NCBI RefSeq assembly: GCF_000145235.1
Contig: NC_014391.1
Coordinates: 1,178,001-1,242,000 of the forward strand
DNA: 64,000 nt
Direction of reading: 5' to 3'
Source: Micromonospora aurantiaca ATCC 27029
GTDB taxonomy: Bacteria; Actinomycetota; Actinomycetes; Mycobacteriales; Micromonosporaceae
In this document: piece after piece, positions 1-10,013 of the stretch
Layout of the letters: the number at the start of each line of letters is the position of its first letter
How positions within the stretch are numbered: the stretch's first letter is position 1
The notes under the pieces: model-generated
Databases searched by the model: none
What the model saw: the letters and a program-made list of their open reading frames with translations, nothing else
What the model was told of the DNA's origin: nothing
Made by a program: the position numbers and the translations under genes

Positions 1-202
1 GCTCGACCTCTGCTACGCCGAGGACGTCACCGCCGAGGTCGACATGAACGTGGTCTGCACCGGCACCGGCGACTTCGTCGAGGTGCAGGGCACCGGTGAG
101 GCGGGCGTCTTCGCCCGCGACCAGCTCGACGCGCTGCTCGACCTGGGCGTGGCGGGCTGCCTGGAACTGGCCGACGCGCAGCGGAAGGCGCTCTCGTCAT
201 GA
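1..202 (+). CDS. rph: Ribonuclease PH, C-terminal fragment (runs off left edge)
   Basis: Only the last 66 codons are present, read in frame from base 2 to the TGA at 200-202. The visible protein begins [18 protein letters not shown] and continues through [19 protein letters not shown], the typical C-terminal part of RNase PH, a phosphorolytic 3'-5' exoribonuclease that trims tRNA precursor ends. The stop codon overlaps the ATG of rdgB (ATGA), so the two are translationally coupled; rph-rdgB is a common actinobacterial pair. The start and the rest of the enzyme lie outside the window. Confidence 0.9.
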   Translation, partial: LDLCYAEDVTAEVDMNVVCTGTGDFVEVQGTGEAGVFARDQLDALLDLGVAGCLELADAQRKALSS

Positions 203-816
203 ACAAGGTCCTGCTCGCCACCCGGAACCGGAAGAAGCTGGTCGAACTCCAGCGGATCCTGGACGGCGCGCTCGGCGCGCACCGGATCGCCCTGCTCGGC
301 CTCGACGACGTCGAGGAGTACCCGGAGCTGCCCGAGACCGGCCTCACGTTCGGCGAGAACGCGCTGATCAAGGCGCGGGAGGGCTGCCGGCGTACCGGCC
401 TGCCGACCATCGCCGACGACTCCGGGCTGGCGGTGGACGCCCTCAACGGCATGCCGGGTGTGTTCAGCGCCCGCTGGTCCGGGGGGCACGGCGACGACCG
501 GGCCAACCTCCAGCTCGTGCTGGACCAGGTCGCCGACGTGCCGGACGAGCACCGGGGCGCCGCGTTCGTCTGCACCGTCGCGCTGGTGCTGCCCGGCGGC
601 AAGGAGCACCTGGTCGACGGCCGCCAGTCCGGCCGGCTGCTGCGCGCGCCGCGCGGCGACGGCGGCTTCGGCTACGACCCGATCTTCCTGGGCGACGGGC
701 AGGAGCGCACCAACGCGGAGCTGACGCCCGAGGAGAAGGACGCGGTCAGCCACCGCGGCAAGGCGCTGCGGGAACTGGCCAAGCTGGTCGCGAAGGTGCT
801 CCCACCCGCCGCCTGA
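199..816 (+). CDS. rdgB: Non-canonical purine NTP pyrophosphatase (dITP/XTP)
   Basis: The 205-residue protein matches the HAM1/RdgB family in length and motifs: N-terminal [12 protein letters not shown] nucleotide-binding strand, [10 protein letters not shown], the [20 protein letters not shown] segment carrying the catalytic acidic residues, and the late [10 protein letters not shown] and SHRGKAL motifs. The enzyme hydrolyses dITP, ITP and XTP to monophosphates and so keeps deaminated purines out of nucleic acids; it is cytosolic. The ATG overlaps the stop of rph by ATGA. It converges on hutH with a 66-bp gap that contains a perfect 12-bp palindrome (CGGACCGGTCCG) but no strong terminator. 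Confidence 0.95.
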   Translation: MNKVLLATRNRKKLVELQRILDGALGAHRIALLGLDDVEEYPELPETGLTFGENALIKAREGCRRTGLPTIADDSGLAVDALNGMPGVFSARWSGGHGDDRANLQLVLDQVADVPDEHRGAAFVCTVALVLPGGKEHLVDGRQSGRLLRAPRGDGGFGYDPIFLGDGQERTNAELTPEEKDAVSHRGKALRELAKLVAKVLPPAA

Positions 817-882
817 CCCGCCCCCACCGGGCACCCGGCCGCAGCGCCGACCGGGCACCCGAAGAACGCCGGACCGGTCCGC

Positions 883-2421
883 TCAGGCGAGCGGGCCGAT
901 CTCCCGTTCGATCGCCGCGCGCAGCTCCGGGCCGCGTACCACCTCGCGCGCGGCCTCCATCAGCGGCGCGAGGAACACGTCCGGTCCCGGCTCGCCGATC
1001 GTGCGGCCGAGCGTGTCGAGCGCCGCCCGTCCGGCCGGTGACGGCGTCAGCGGCGCGCGGAGCTGGAGTCCGCGTACGGCCGCCAGCAGCTCCACCGCGA
1101 GCAGGCTGGTCAGGTTGTCCAGCACGGTGCGCAGCTTCTTGGTGGCCGCCCAGCCCATCGAGACGTGGTCCTCCTGCATGCCACTGGTGGGCAGCGAGTC
1201 GACCGAGGCGGGCGCGGCCAGCCGGCGGTTCTCCGCCACGATCCCGGCGGCGGTGTACTGGGCGATCATCAGGCCCGAGTTCACCCCGGCGTCCGGCGAC
1301 AGGAACGCGGGCAGTTCCCGGGAACGGGTGACGTCCAGCAGCCGGTCCACCCGGCGCTCGGCGATGGCGCCCACCTCGGCGGCGGCGATGGCGAGGTAGT
1401 CGGCGGCGAAGCCGAGCGGCGCGCCGTGGAAGTTCCCGGTCGACTCGACCCGCCCGTCCGGCAGCACCACCGGGTTGTCCACCACCGACAGCAGCTCCCG
1501 GCCGGCCACCACCTCGACGAAGTCGAGCGTGTCCCGGGCCGCGCCGGCGACCTGCGGGGCGCAGCGCATCGAGTACGCGTCCTGCACCGCGTGCGCCAGG
1601 TCGTCGCGGTGCGAGTCCATCACCGCCGAGCCCTGCAACAGCCGGTGGATGTTCGCCGCCGACGCGGCCTGACCGGGATGCGGGCGGATCGCGTGCAGCT
1701 CGGGCAGGAACGGCCGCTCCGAGCCGAGCATCGCCTCGATGGCCAGCGCCGCCGTCACGTCCGCCATGGCGAACAGGTGCCGGGCGTCGGACACGGCGAG
1801 GAGCAGCATGCCGAGCATGCCGTCGGTGCCGTTGATCAGCGCCAGCCCTTCCTTGGCGGCGAGTGACACCGGCTTCAGCCCGACCCGGCGCAGCGCGTCG
1901 GCGGCCGGGAGGCGGTCACCGGCCGGGCCGAGCACCCAGCCCTCACCGAGCAGCACCAGCGCGCAGTGCGCCAGCGGCGCCAGGTCGCCGGACGCGCCGA
2001 GCGAGCCGTGCTCGGGCACCCACGGGGTGACCTCGTGGTTGAGCAGGTCCACGAGCGCCTCGGCGACCAGCGGACGGACCCCGGAGCGGCCGAGCGCCAG
2101 CGAGCGGACCCGCAGCAGCATCATGGCGCGTACCACCTCGCGCGGCATCGGCGCGCCCACCCCGGCGGCGTGCGAGCGGATCAGCGCGTGCTGAAGCTCG
2201 GCCCGGCGCTCCGGGGCGACGAACGTGTTGGCGAGGGCGCCGAAGCCGGTGGAGACGCCGTACACCGGGCGGCCGGCCGCCTCGATCCGGTCCACGATGG
2301 ACCGGGAGGTCGCCATCGCCTCGGTGGCGGCCGGGTCGAGCACGACCTTGGCGGTGCCGCGGGCCACCGCGAGCACGTCGGCGGCTGTGACGCCGCTGGA
2401 CAGGATGGTCACTGTGGTCAT
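883..2421 (-). CDS. hutH: Histidine ammonia-lyase
   Basis: This 512-residue enzyme removes ammonia from L-histidine to give urocanate, the first step of histidine degradation. The sequence [14 protein letters not shown] places the Ala143-Ser144-Gly145 triad that cyclises into the MIO prosthetic group. The family features [12 protein letters not shown] near residue 54 and QEDHVSMGW near the C-terminus are also present. The ATG at 2421 overlaps the hutI stop (ATGA); an upstream extension of the same frame lies inside hutI and is not used. It is the last gene of the minus-strand hut operon. Length and motifs are complete, so it should be active. Confidence 0.97.
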   Translation of the reverse strand: MTTVTILSSGVTAADVLAVARGTAKVVLDPAATEAMATSRSIVDRIEAAGRPVYGVSTGFGALANTFVAPERRAELQHALIRSHAAGVGAPMPREVVRAMMLLRVRSLALGRSGVRPLVAEALVDLLNHEVTPWVPEHGSLGASGDLAPLAHCALVLLGEGWVLGPAGDRLPAADALRRVGLKPVSLAAKEGLALINGTDGMLGMLLLAVSDARHLFAMADVTAALAIEAMLGSERPFLPELHAIRPHPGQAASAANIHRLLQGSAVMDSHRDDLAHAVQDAYSMRCAPQVAGAARDTLDFVEVVAGRELLSVVDNPVVLPDGRVESTGNFHGAPLGFAADYLAIAAAEVGAIAERRVDRLLDVTRSRELPAFLSPDAGVNSGLMIAQYTAAGIVAENRRLAAPASVDSLPTSGMQEDHVSMGWAATKKLRTVLDNLTSLLAVELLAAVRGLQLRAPLTPSPAGRAALDTLGRTIGEPGPDVFLAPLMEAAREVVRGPELRAAIEREIGPLA

Positions 2422-3587
2422 CGCGGTACTCCGTTGTGCAGGACCTGGCGGATCAGTGGCACGCCCGGCCGGTAGGCCAGGTGCAGGTGGGACGGGGCGT
2501 CGAGGACGATCAGGTCGGCCCGCGCCCCGGGGGTCAGCCGCCCCACGTCGGTGCGGCGCAGCGCCGCCGCCCCGCCGGCGGTCGCGGCCCACACCGCCTC
2601 CGCCGGGGTCATCCGCATCTCGCGTACGGCGAGCGCGACGCAGAACGGCATCGACGACGTGTACGACGACCCGGGGTTGCAGTCGGTGGCGAGCGCGACT
2701 GTGACGCCCGCGTCGAGCAGCCGCCGGGCGTCCGGGTACGGCGACCGGGTGGAGAACTCGGCGCCGGGCAGCAGTGTGGCGACAGTCTCCGAGCCGGCCA
2801 GCGCGTCGATGTCGGCGTCGGTCAGGTGGGTGCAGTGGTCGACGCTGGCCGCGCCCAGCTCCACGCCGAGCCGGACGCCCGGCCCGGGACCGAGCTGGTT
2901 GGCGTGCAGCCGTACGCCCAGACCGGCGGCCTGCCCGCAGGCGAGGATCGCGCGGGCGTGGTCGGCGTCGAACGCGCCCCGCTCGCAGAACACGTCGATC
3001 CAGCGGGCGTACGGCGCGGCGGCGGCGAGCATCGGCCCGCACACCAGGCCCACGTAGTCGTCCGGGCGGTCGGCGTACTCGGCCGGGACCACGTGCGCGC
3101 CGAGGAACGTGGTGTCGCCTGTGAACTCGGCGGCGATCCGCAGTGAGCGGGCCTCGTCGGCGACGTTCAGGCCGTACCCGCTCTTGATCTCGACGGTGGT
3201 GGTGCCCTGCCGCAGCATCTCCGCGCGCAGCCGGCCCACAGTGGCACGCAGCGCGTCGTCGGAGGCCGCGCGGGTGGCGCCGACTGTGGTCCTGATGCCG
3301 CCGCCGGTGTAGGGCTCGCCTGCCATCCGGGCGGCGAACTCGGCGGCCCGGTCCCCGGCGAAGACCAGGTGGGCGTGGCTGTCCACGAAGCCGGGCAGCA
3401 CCGCCGCGCCACCGGCGTCGATCCGCCGGTCGGCGGCCGGCGCGTGCCGGGCCGGACCGGTCCAGGCCACCTCGCCGTCGGAGATGAGCAGCGCGGCGTC
3501 GCGGCGGATGCCGAGCGGGTCGCCGTCGCGGCCGTCGTTGGTGACCAGCTCGCCGATGTGGTCGACGAGCAGGCTGCCGCGCGTCAC
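2418..3587 (-). CDS. hutI: Imidazolonepropionase
   Basis: The 389-residue amidohydrolase-superfamily enzyme converts 4-imidazolone-5-propionate to N-formimino-L-glutamate, step three of the hut pathway. The metal-binding motif [15 protein letters not shown] lies near residue 70, with [22 protein letters not shown] and the late [17 protein letters not shown] loop typical of HutI. The GTG start at 3587 is chosen because AAGGAGGA stands just upstream and the codon overlaps the hutF stop (GTGA); longer starts lie inside hutF. Confidence 0.96.
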   Translation of the reverse strand: MTRGSLLVDHIGELVTNDGRDGDPLGIRRDAALLISDGEVAWTGPARHAPAADRRIDAGGAAVLPGFVDSHAHLVFAGDRAAEFAARMAGEPYTGGGIRTTVGATRAASDDALRATVGRLRAEMLRQGTTTVEIKSGYGLNVADEARSLRIAAEFTGDTTFLGAHVVPAEYADRPDDYVGLVCGPMLAAAAPYARWIDVFCERGAFDADHARAILACGQAAGLGVRLHANQLGPGPGVRLGVELGAASVDHCTHLTDADIDALAGSETVATLLPGAEFSTRSPYPDARRLLDAGVTVALATDCNPGSSYTSSMPFCVALAVREMRMTPAEAVWAATAGGAAALRRTDVGRLTPGARADLIVLDAPSHLHLAYRPGVPLIRQVLHNGVPR

Positions 3588-4954
3588 GAGTCCTCCTTCG
3601 CGGTCACCGCCGCGATCGCGTCCCGCAGTTCGGTGGGTACGTCCACGGTCAGGTGCCGGCCGCCGTCCACCACGGGCCGGCCGTCCACCACGACGCTCGT
3701 CACGTCCGCGGCGGTGGCGGCGAAGAACGCGCCGACCGGCGGCACCCCGGCGGTGCGGGCGCTGTCGAGCCGTACCGTGACCAGGTCGGCCCGCTGCCCG
3801 ACGGCGAGCCGGCCGGCGTCGCCCCAGCCCAGCGCGGCGTGCCCGCCGACGGTGGCGGCGGTGAGCAGCTCGGCCGGCGTGAAGTGCCCCCGCCTGCGGG
3901 TACGCAGTCGCTCGTCCATCTCCAGCGCGCGGGCCTCCTCGAACAGGTCCACCACGGCGTGACTGTCGCTGCCCAGGCTCAGCGGGCTGCCCGCGTCGGC
4001 CATCCGGCGTACCGGGCCGACCCCGTCGGCCAGGTCGCGTTCGGTGGTGGGGCAGACGCAGACCCGGGTACGGCTGTCGCCGAGCAGCGCCACGTCGGCG
4101 GCGGTCGGGTGGGTGGCGTGCACGGCTGTGGTGTGCGGGCCGAGCACGCCGTGGTCGGCCAGCAGGCGCGTCGGGGTGCACCCGTGCACGGCCCGGCAGG
4201 CGTCGTTCTCGGCCGGCTGCTCGGACAGGTGCACATGCAGCGGCAGTCCGTTGCGGTCGGCCCAGCCGGCCACCGTGGCGAGCTGCCCGGCCGGGACCGC
4301 GCGCACCGAGTGGATGGCCGCGCCGAGCCGGACGTGGTCGTCGGACGGGCGGAACGCGTCCACCCGCTCCGCCCAGCGCAGCGCGTCGCCGTCGCCGAAC
4401 CGGCGCTGCGGCCCGGCCAGCGGCGCACCGTCCACGCCCCCGGCCAGGTACGCGGTGTCCAGCAGCGTGAGCCGGATCCCGGCGTGCGCGGCGGCCTCCA
4501 CGAGCGCGGCGGACATGGCGTTCGGGTCGTCGTACGGGGTGCCGCCGGGACCGTGGTGCAGGTAGTGGAACTCGCCCACGCAGGTGATCCCCGCCAGCGC
4601 CATCTCCGCGTACACGGCGCGGGCCAGCGCCAGGTAGGAATCGGGGTCGAGCCGGATCGCGACGGCGTACATCAGGCTGCGCCAGGACCAGAAGTCGCCG
4701 CGTCCGTCGTGGGTGCGCCCGCGCAGCGCCCGGTGGAACGCGTGCGAGTGGGCGTTCGCCAGGCCGGGCACCGTCAGGCCGGGCAGCCGGACCGCGTCGC
4801 CGAGCACCTCGACCCCGGCGGTCGGCGGACCGTCCACGGTCAGCGGGGTGACCGCGGTGAGCCGCCCGTCGGTCGCCTCGATCAGCACGTCCCGGGTGGG
4901 CTCGGCGCGATCGGGCAGCCAGGCGTACTCGGCCAGCCAGCGGGTCAGCGGCAT
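3584..4954 (-). CDS. hutF: Formimidoylglutamate deiminase
   Basis: A 456-residue amidohydrolase that deiminates N-formimino-L-glutamate to N-formyl-L-glutamate plus ammonia, the alternative lower hut branch. The zinc-binding motif [19 protein letters not shown] lies near residue 66, with [14 protein letters not shown] and the C-terminal [16 protein letters not shown] carrying further metal ligands. The ATG at 4954 overlaps the end of the upstream M20 gene by 10 bases. HutF means the pathway passes through N-formylglutamate, which requires a deformylase; the upstream M20 amidohydrolase is the obvious local candidate. Confidence 0.95.
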   Translation of the reverse strand: MPLTRWLAEYAWLPDRAEPTRDVLIEATDGRLTAVTPLTVDGPPTAGVEVLGDAVRLPGLTVPGLANAHSHAFHRALRGRTHDGRGDFWSWRSLMYAVAIRLDPDSYLALARAVYAEMALAGITCVGEFHYLHHGPGGTPYDDPNAMSAALVEAAAHAGIRLTLLDTAYLAGGVDGAPLAGPQRRFGDGDALRWAERVDAFRPSDDHVRLGAAIHSVRAVPAGQLATVAGWADRNGLPLHVHLSEQPAENDACRAVHGCTPTRLLADHGVLGPHTTAVHATHPTAADVALLGDSRTRVCVCPTTERDLADGVGPVRRMADAGSPLSLGSDSHAVVDLFEEARALEMDERLRTRRRGHFTPAELLTAATVGGHAALGWGDAGRLAVGQRADLVTVRLDSARTAGVPPVGAFFAATAADVTSVVVDGRPVVDGGRHLTVDVPTELRDAIAAVTAKEDS

Positions 4955-6165
4955 GCCAGCTCCTCCAGCACCCGGGCCAGGGCGGCCACCCCGGCGGCGC
5001 AGTCGGCGTCGGTGGCCGCCTCGGCGGGGGAGTGCGACACCCCGGTCGGGTTGCGCACGAACAGCATCGCGGTGGGCAGGTGCGCCGCCAGCACGCCCGC
5101 GTCGTGCCCGGCGCCGGTGGGCAGCACCGGCGCGCCGAGCAGCGCGGCCAGCCGGTCGGCCAGCCCGCGGTCGAACGCGACGAGCGGGGTCGCCGACTCC
5201 TGCGTGCAGGTCAGCGCGGTCCCGTCGCGGCCGGCCCGGTCGGCGGCCTTGGTGCGTACCGCCTCGACCAGACCGTACAGCGTCTCCGCCTCGGCCGCCC
5301 GCGCGTCCAGCCAGCCGGTGACCCGGGACGGGATCGCGTTCGTGGCGTTCGGCTCGACCGACACCCGGCCGACTGTGGCGTGCGCGTCGCGCAGCCGGGC
5401 CTCCTTGTTCGCCGCCAGCACTGTGAACGCGTAGGTGAGCATCGGGTCGCGGCGGTCGGCCATCCGTGTCGTACCCGCGTGGTTGCCCTCGCCGGTGAAG
5501 TCGAACCGCCACCGGCCGTGCGGCCAGATCGCGGAGGCCACCGCGACCGGCGCGTCCAGGTCGACCAGCGCGCGGCCCTGCTCGACGTGCAGCTCCACGA
5601 AGGCCGCGAAGCGGCCGAGCAGCGCCCGGTCGGCGCCCGCCGGCCGCTCGCCGAGCGCCTCGGCGAAGGTCGTCCCGGCCTGGTCGCGCAGCCCGGCCGC
5701 GCGGTCGACGTCGATCTCGCCGGTGAGCAGCCGAGACCCCAGGCAGGGTACGCCGAACCGCGCGCCCTCCTCCTCCACGAACGCGGCCACCACCACCGGC
5801 CGGTCCGGGGTGACGCCCGCGGCCCGCAGCTCGTCCACGGCGAGGAACGCGCTGACGATGCCGAGCGGACCGTCGTACGCGCCGCCGTGCGGCACCGAGT
5901 CGAAGTGGCTGCCGGTGAGCACGGCGCCGCCGGTCTCGGGGTCGCCCCACCAGGCGAACAGGTTGCCGTTGCCGTCCTGCTGAACCGGCATCCCGCGGGC
6001 GTCGGCCTGGTTGTGGAACCACTCCCGCAGCCGCAGCTCCGGTTCGGTCAGTGCGTAGCGCAGGTAGCCGCTGCTGCCCTCGTCGCGCCCGATCGGCGCG
6101 ATCTCGTCCCACAGCTTCCGGAACCCGTTAGGAAGGGACCCTTCCTCTACCGAATGCGTTAACAA
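4945..6165 (-). CDS. M20-family amidohydrolase (allantoate amidohydrolase-like), probable N-formylglutamate-processing step
   Basis: Zinc peptidase-fold protein of the allantoate amidohydrolase/N-carbamoyl-amino-acid hydrolase group, about 390-406 residues. Visible metal-site motifs are [30 protein letters not shown] and the late [12 protein letters not shown]. Its position between hutU and hutF, in an operon that otherwise lacks a formylglutamate deformylase (hutG), suggests it completes the pathway; this is context inference, and ureido substrates remain possible. The start is odd: no in-frame ATG or GTG occurs before a Met about 58 codons in. The TTG at 6165 lies inside a 54-bp palindromic repeat, preceded by a Shine-Dalgarno-like AAGGAAGG. 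A CTG nearer the conserved [13 protein letters not shown] segment is the alternative. Confidence 0.85.
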   Translation of the reverse strand: MLTHSVEEGSLPNGFRKLWDEIAPIGRDEGSSGYLRYALTEPELRLREWFHNQADARGMPVQQDGNGNLFAWWGDPETGGAVLTGSHFDSVPHGGAYDGPLGIVSAFLAVDELRAAGVTPDRPVVVAAFVEEEGARFGVPCLGSRLLTGEIDVDRAAGLRDQAGTTFAEALGERPAGADRALLGRFAAFVELHVEQGRALVDLDAPVAVASAIWPHGRWRFDFTGEGNHAGTTRMADRRDPMLTYAFTVLAANKEARLRDAHATVGRVSVEPNATNAIPSRVTGWLDARAAEAETLYGLVEAVRTKAADRAGRDGTALTCTQESATPLVAFDRGLADRLAALLGAPVLPTGAGHDAGVLAAHLPTAMLFVRNPTGVSHSPAEAATDADCAAGVAALARVLEELACR

Positions 6166-6180
6166 GGGGCCCTTCCTTAC
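6127..6180. repeat. 54-bp extragenic palindromic repeat forming the hutU/M20 junction
   Basis: The strip contains two nested palindromes: AGGAAGGG-A-CCCTTCCT at the left, and AAGGGGCCCTT extended by CCTTAC at the right, separated by a GTTAAC core. Read on the minus strand it begins exactly at the hutU stop codon (TAAGGAAGGG) and then supplies an SD-like run and the TTG start of the M20 gene. I recall very similar elements scattered between genes in Micromonospora genomes; that recollection is not checked. Confidence 0.7.
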
Positions 6181-7823
6181 TCGGCCATCGGGACGCGCAC
6201 GCCGGTGCGCCCGGCGACCTCGCGGGCGTCGTCGTAGCCGGCGTCGACGTGCCGGATCACGCCCATCGCCGGGTCGTTCGTGAGCACCCGCTCGATCTTC
6301 TGCCCGGCCAGCGCGGTCCCGTCGGCCACGCAGACCTGGCCGGCGTGGATGGACCGGCCGATACCGACGCCGCCGCCGTGGTGGATGGACACCCAGGACG
6401 CGCCGCTGGCGGTGTTGACGAGCGCGTTCAGCAGCGGCCAGTCGGCGATCGCGTCGGAGCCGTCGGCCATCGCCTCGGTCTCCCGATAGGGGCTGGCCAC
6501 GCTGCCGCAGTCGAGGTGGTCCCGGCCGATCACCACCGGCGCGCTCAGCTCGCCGGAGGCCACCATCTCGTTGAACCGCACCCCGGCGCGGTCACGTTCG
6601 CCGTAGCCGAGCCAGCAGATCCGCGCCGGCAGGCCCTGGAACGCGACCCGCTCGCCGGCCATCCGGATCCACCGGGCGAGGGACTCGTTCTCCGGGAACA
6701 GGTCGAGGATGGCCCGGTCGGTGGCGGCGATGTCCTTCGGGTCGCCGGAGAGCGCGGCCCAGCGGAACGGGCCCTTGCCCTCGCAGAACAGCGGCCGGAT
6801 GTATGCGGGCACGAACCCGGGGAAGTCGAACGCCCGCTCGTATCCGCCGAGCTCGGCCTCGCCCCGGATCGAGTTGCCGTAGTCGAAGACCTCCGCGCCC
6901 GCGTCGAGGAAGCCGACCATCGCCTCCACGTGCTTCGCCATCGACGCCCGGGCCCGGTCGGTGAATTCGGCCGGCTCGGCCGCCGCGTAGTCCCGCGCGT
7001 CGGCCGGGTCCACGCCCTCCGGCACGTAGGACAGCGGGTCGTGCGCGCTGGTCTGGTCGGTCACGATGTCGATGGCCACGCCCCGGCGCAGCAGCTCGGG
7101 GAAGACGGTGGCGGCGTTGCCGACCACCCCGACGCTCAGGGCCCGCCGGTCCCGCTTCGCGGCGAGCGCCCGCTCGACCGCGTCGTCAAGCGAGTCGGCG
7201 ATCTCGTCGAGGTAGCGGTCGTGCGCCCGCCGCTCCAGCCGGGACCGGTCGACGTCCACGATCAGGCAGGCGCCGCCGTTCATGGTGACCGCGAGCGGCT
7301 GCGCGCCGCCCATGCCGCCGCAGCCGGCGGTGAGCGTCAGCGTGCCGGCGAGCGTGCCGCCGAACCGCTTCTCGGCGACAGCGGCGAACGTCTCGTACGT
7401 GCCCTGGAGGATGCCCTGGGTGCCGATGTAGATCCAGGACCCGGCCGTCATCTGCCCGTACATGGTCAGGCCCAGCGACTCCAGGCGGCGGAACTCCGGC
7501 CAGGTGGCCCAGTCGCCGACCAGGTTCGAGTTGGCCAGCAGCACGCGCGGCGCCCACTCGTGGGTGCGCATCACCCCGACCGGGCGGCCCGACTGCACGA
7601 GCATCGTCTCGTCGTCGCGCAGGTCGGTCAGCGTCCGCACCAGCGCGTGGTACGACGGCCAGTCCCGGGCCGCCTTGCCGGTGCCCCCGTAGACCACCAG
7701 GTCCTCGGGGCGCTCGGCCACCTCGGGGTCGAGATTGTTCATCAGCATCCGCAGGGCGGCCTCCTGCGGCCACCCCTTCGCGGTGCGTGCGGTGCCGCGG
7801 GCGGCGCGGACGGGCTGGTGCAT
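6177..7823 (-). CDS. hutU: Urocanate hydratase
   Basis: The 548-residue urocanase converts urocanate to 4-imidazolone-5-propionate using tightly bound NAD+. Characteristic segments are the N-terminal [37 protein letters not shown] and the C-terminal [18 protein letters not shown] holding the conserved active-site cysteine, followed by [16 protein letters not shown]. The ATG at 7823 has GAGGAG upstream. The stop TAA is contributed by the start of the 54-bp palindromic repeat. It lies 12 bp downstream of the RpiR-type regulator gene and is second in the operon. Confidence 0.97.
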   Translation of the reverse strand: MHQPVRAARGTARTAKGWPQEAALRMLMNNLDPEVAERPEDLVVYGGTGKAARDWPSYHALVRTLTDLRDDETMLVQSGRPVGVMRTHEWAPRVLLANSNLVGDWATWPEFRRLESLGLTMYGQMTAGSWIYIGTQGILQGTYETFAAVAEKRFGGTLAGTLTLTAGCGGMGGAQPLAVTMNGGACLIVDVDRSRLERRAHDRYLDEIADSLDDAVERALAAKRDRRALSVGVVGNAATVFPELLRRGVAIDIVTDQTSAHDPLSYVPEGVDPADARDYAAAEPAEFTDRARASMAKHVEAMVGFLDAGAEVFDYGNSIRGEAELGGYERAFDFPGFVPAYIRPLFCEGKGPFRWAALSGDPKDIAATDRAILDLFPENESLARWIRMAGERVAFQGLPARICWLGYGERDRAGVRFNEMVASGELSAPVVIGRDHLDCGSVASPYRETEAMADGSDAIADWPLLNALVNTASGASWVSIHHGGGVGIGRSIHAGQVCVADGTALAGQKIERVLTNDPAMGVIRHVDAGYDDAREVAGRTGVRVPMAE

Positions 7824-7835
7824 CTCGTACTCCTC

Positions 7836-8681
7836 TCAGCCGAGGAACAACTGGCGGCGGGCGGCGGACGACTCGAACGCCTCGAGCCGGTTCTGGGTCT
7901 CGGCCGGTGCGGCGTCGCAGATCGCCTGGAGCACCACCATGGCCAGCGTCATCGGGGCGGTGTGCAGATCGAAGACCAGGTCGGCGCCGACGGCGGCGGG
8001 CAGCACCACCTCGGCGTGCTCGGTGGCCGGGCTCACCGGCGAGTCGGTGATCGCCACGACCGTCAGCCCGGCGTCCCGGGCCTCGCGCAGCGCGTCGAGG
8101 GTCTCGCGGGGGTAGCGGGGCAGCACGAACGCCAGCATCGCCGTCGCGCCGGCCGCGACCGCCTGGTCCAGGCGGTCGACCAGCATGCTGCCGCCGTCGT
8201 CGAGCACCCGCACGTCCGGGTGCACCTTGGCGGCGAAGTACGCGAAGTACGCGGCGAGCGGCGCGGCGGCGCGCAGCCCGAGCACCGGCAGCGGACGGCT
8301 GGCCGCGAGCAGCTTTCCCACCTCGGCGACCCGGCCGGCGTCGGCGAGCTGAGCGGCGAGCCGGTCGAGATTGTCCCGCTCGGCGTGCACCGCCCGTTGC
8401 AGGGCGTTGCCGGCGGCCGGTCCGGCCGACCCGGTGACAGTGAGTTCCCGCAGGCGGCGGCGCAGCGCGGGGTAGCCGTCGTGCCCGAGCGCCATGGCGA
8501 ACCGGGTCACCGACGGCTGGCTGACGCCTGCCAGCTCGGCCACCTCGGCGGCGGACAGGTACGCCGCCGCGCCCGCGTGCCGCACCAGGCAGTGGGCGAT
8601 GCGGCGCTGGGTCGGGGTGAGCCGTACGCCGTGGAAGAGGTCGAGCAGGCGGTCAGGGGAGGCCGCACCGCTTTCATTCAC
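7836..8681 (-). CDS. MurR/RpiR-family transcriptional regulator of the hut operon
   Basis: The 281-residue protein has the two-domain RpiR layout: an N-terminal winged HTH (residues about 15-80, with AEVAELAGVSQPSVTRFAMALGHDGYPALRRRL) and a C-terminal SIS-like effector domain (about 115-260, with VLDDGGSMLVDRLDQA and VAITDSPVSPATEHAEVVLPA). It is the first gene of the hut operon, so local control by urocanate or another intermediate is likely; the ligand is not deducible. The GTG start at 8681 is used because no better codon fits. A TGAAA/TTTCA palindrome at 8698-8709 lies just upstream, a plausible autoregulatory operator. Confidence 0.88.
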   Translation of the reverse strand: MNESGAASPDRLLDLFHGVRLTPTQRRIAHCLVRHAGAAAYLSAAEVAELAGVSQPSVTRFAMALGHDGYPALRRRLRELTVTGSAGPAAGNALQRAVHAERDNLDRLAAQLADAGRVAEVGKLLAASRPLPVLGLRAAAPLAAYFAYFAAKVHPDVRVLDDGGSMLVDRLDQAVAAGATAMLAFVLPRYPRETLDALREARDAGLTVVAITDSPVSPATEHAEVVLPAAVGADLVFDLHTAPMTLAMVVLQAICDAAPAETQNRLEAFESSAARRQLFLG

Positions 8682-8697
8682 GAGCCGACTCTATGCA

Positions 8698-8709
8698 TGA
8701 AAACTTTCA
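8698..8709. promoter_or_regulatory. Candidate operator for the RpiR-type hut regulator
   Basis: A perfect inverted repeat TGAAA-AC-TTTCA lies 17 bases upstream of the regulator's GTG and 86 bases upstream of the divergent gene at 8796. RpiR-family regulators bind short palindromes at their own promoters. A second TTTCA half site follows at 8673-8677 inside the first codons. Only proximity and symmetry support this assignment. Confidence 0.45.
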
Positions 8710-8795
8710 GAGCGCAAGAGTGGCCCGACCGCAGGGAGATCCGACGGGCGTGCTCTCTGTACTATCCGCACGGCGGGTGAGCAGAGGAGTGGGGC

Positions 8796-9998
8796 ATGCA
8801 GCCGGAAGGTCCGTACAGGTTCACCGAGGTGCTGGGCGAGTGCCAGGTCGGCAGGGCCTGGGCCGCGCTCGACGGGCAGGACCGCGCGCTGACCGTGGCG
8901 GTCCTGGACGGCGCCGCAGCCGGTGACCAGCGCTGGCGCGAGGCATTCACCAACGCGGCGAACGTGCTGGCCCAGACGCCCGGCGGCCACCGGTACGTCA
9001 ACTCCGACTTCGCCGCCGGCCAGCCCTGGGTGGCGTACCCGTCCGAAGAGGACGGCGCTGCCGAGCGGCTGTTCCGCAGCCTGGGCATGGACTACCAGCG
9101 CACCGCCACCGCCGAGATCCTCCCGCCGCCCCCGCCGGTGTCCGCGCCGCCGCAGCAGGTCTCGTCCCCGCCGCAGTTGCCGTGGAGCCCGCAGCCGTGG
9201 GCGATGACGCCGCAGCAGCCGGTCTCCGGCGCGCCCGTCTCGTCCGGCGCGCCGGTGTCGCCCGGCATGCCGGTGTCGCCGGGCATGCCGGTGCCGGCGA
9301 TCCCGGCCCAGGCCACCGCCCCGGATCCGCTCGTGCCGACCGGCGGTCCCCGGATCGCACCGGTCGCCCGCCCGCCCAAGAGCCGTACCGGCCTGTGGAT
9401 CGGAGGTCTGGTCATGGCGGCGGTGCTGGCCGGCGGCGCCGGTCTGCTCGCCGGACGGTCGCTCGCCGACGGTGGCGAACCGTCCACTCCGGCGGCCAGC
9501 GCCTCCCCGGCGCTCTACGAGGCCACCCAGCAGTCGCTGAACAAGGCGAAGTTCGACGCCACGCTCATGCCGATCGCCGAGCCGTGGCTCGACGGGGTGG
9601 GCGGTTGCGCGATCAACACCGAGAAGAGCGGCCCCGGGCTCGCCGCCGGCGAGAAGCAGCACGTCTTCTGCCGCTACCTGGGCGTGTCGGTGCACTTCGC
9701 CGAGTACGAGTCGGCCGAGAAGAAGGAGGCGGCGCGCGCCTTCCGCCAGCAGATGGGCATCATCGGCCGTGCGCTCGCGCCGGGCATGCGGGAGGCCGGA
9801 CCGGCCACCGGCGGCGTCAGCGGGGCGCAGGGCAGCTACGTCGAGTACGCCGGCAACGGCCAGGACGGCCGCCCGGTCTGCGGCATCTGGTGGGGCCGCG
9901 ACGACAACACGAGCGCGATCTACATGGAGACGCCGTGCGGCGCCGGGCTCGGCGGCAACTGGGACGCCCTGCGCGACCTCTGGCAGCGGCACAGCTAG
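8796..9998 (+). CDS. Conserved membrane-anchored protein with kinase N-lobe-like start
   Basis: I do not recognise a defined family for this 400-residue protein. It starts YRFTEVLGECQVGRAWAALD and continues to ALTVAVLDGAA, which resembles the glycine-rich loop and the VAVK strand of a Ser/Thr kinase N-lobe with the lysine lost. A Pro/Met-rich linker with repeated SPGMPV units follows (about residues 105-190), then one transmembrane helix (about 203-226, GLWIGGLVMAAVLAGG) and an extracytoplasmic domain of about 170 residues with several cysteines. AGAGGAG precedes the ATG. It is transcribed away from the hut operon and converges on the GT-C gene. Confidence 0.7.
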   Translation: MQPEGPYRFTEVLGECQVGRAWAALDGQDRALTVAVLDGAAAGDQRWREAFTNAANVLAQTPGGHRYVNSDFAAGQPWVAYPSEEDGAAERLFRSLGMDYQRTATAEILPPPPPVSAPPQQVSSPPQLPWSPQPWAMTPQQPVSGAPVSSGAPVSPGMPVSPGMPVPAIPAQATAPDPLVPTGGPRIAPVARPPKSRTGLWIGGLVMAAVLAGGAGLLAGRSLADGGEPSTPAASASPALYEATQQSLNKAKFDATLMPIAEPWLDGVGGCAINTEKSGPGLAAGEKQHVFCRYLGVSVHFAEYESAEKKEAARAFRQQMGIIGRALAPGMREAGPATGGVSGAQGSYVEYAGNGQDGRPVCGIWWGRDDNTSAIYMETPCGAGLGGNWDALRDLWQRHS

Positions 9999-10013
9999 GA
10001 CGCCGCGCGCCCG

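Noticed and set aside
2422..3042. N-terminal extension of the hutH frame
   Set aside because: The extension lies within hutI and is low-complexity; the conserved protein starts at the ATG at 2421.
3653..5434. Very long open frames antisense to hutF, hutI and the M20 gene
   Set aside because: Such frames are routine shadows of high-GC coding DNA; they are Arg/Pro/Gly-rich, lack domains and ribosome sites, and the opposite strand holds clear enzymes.
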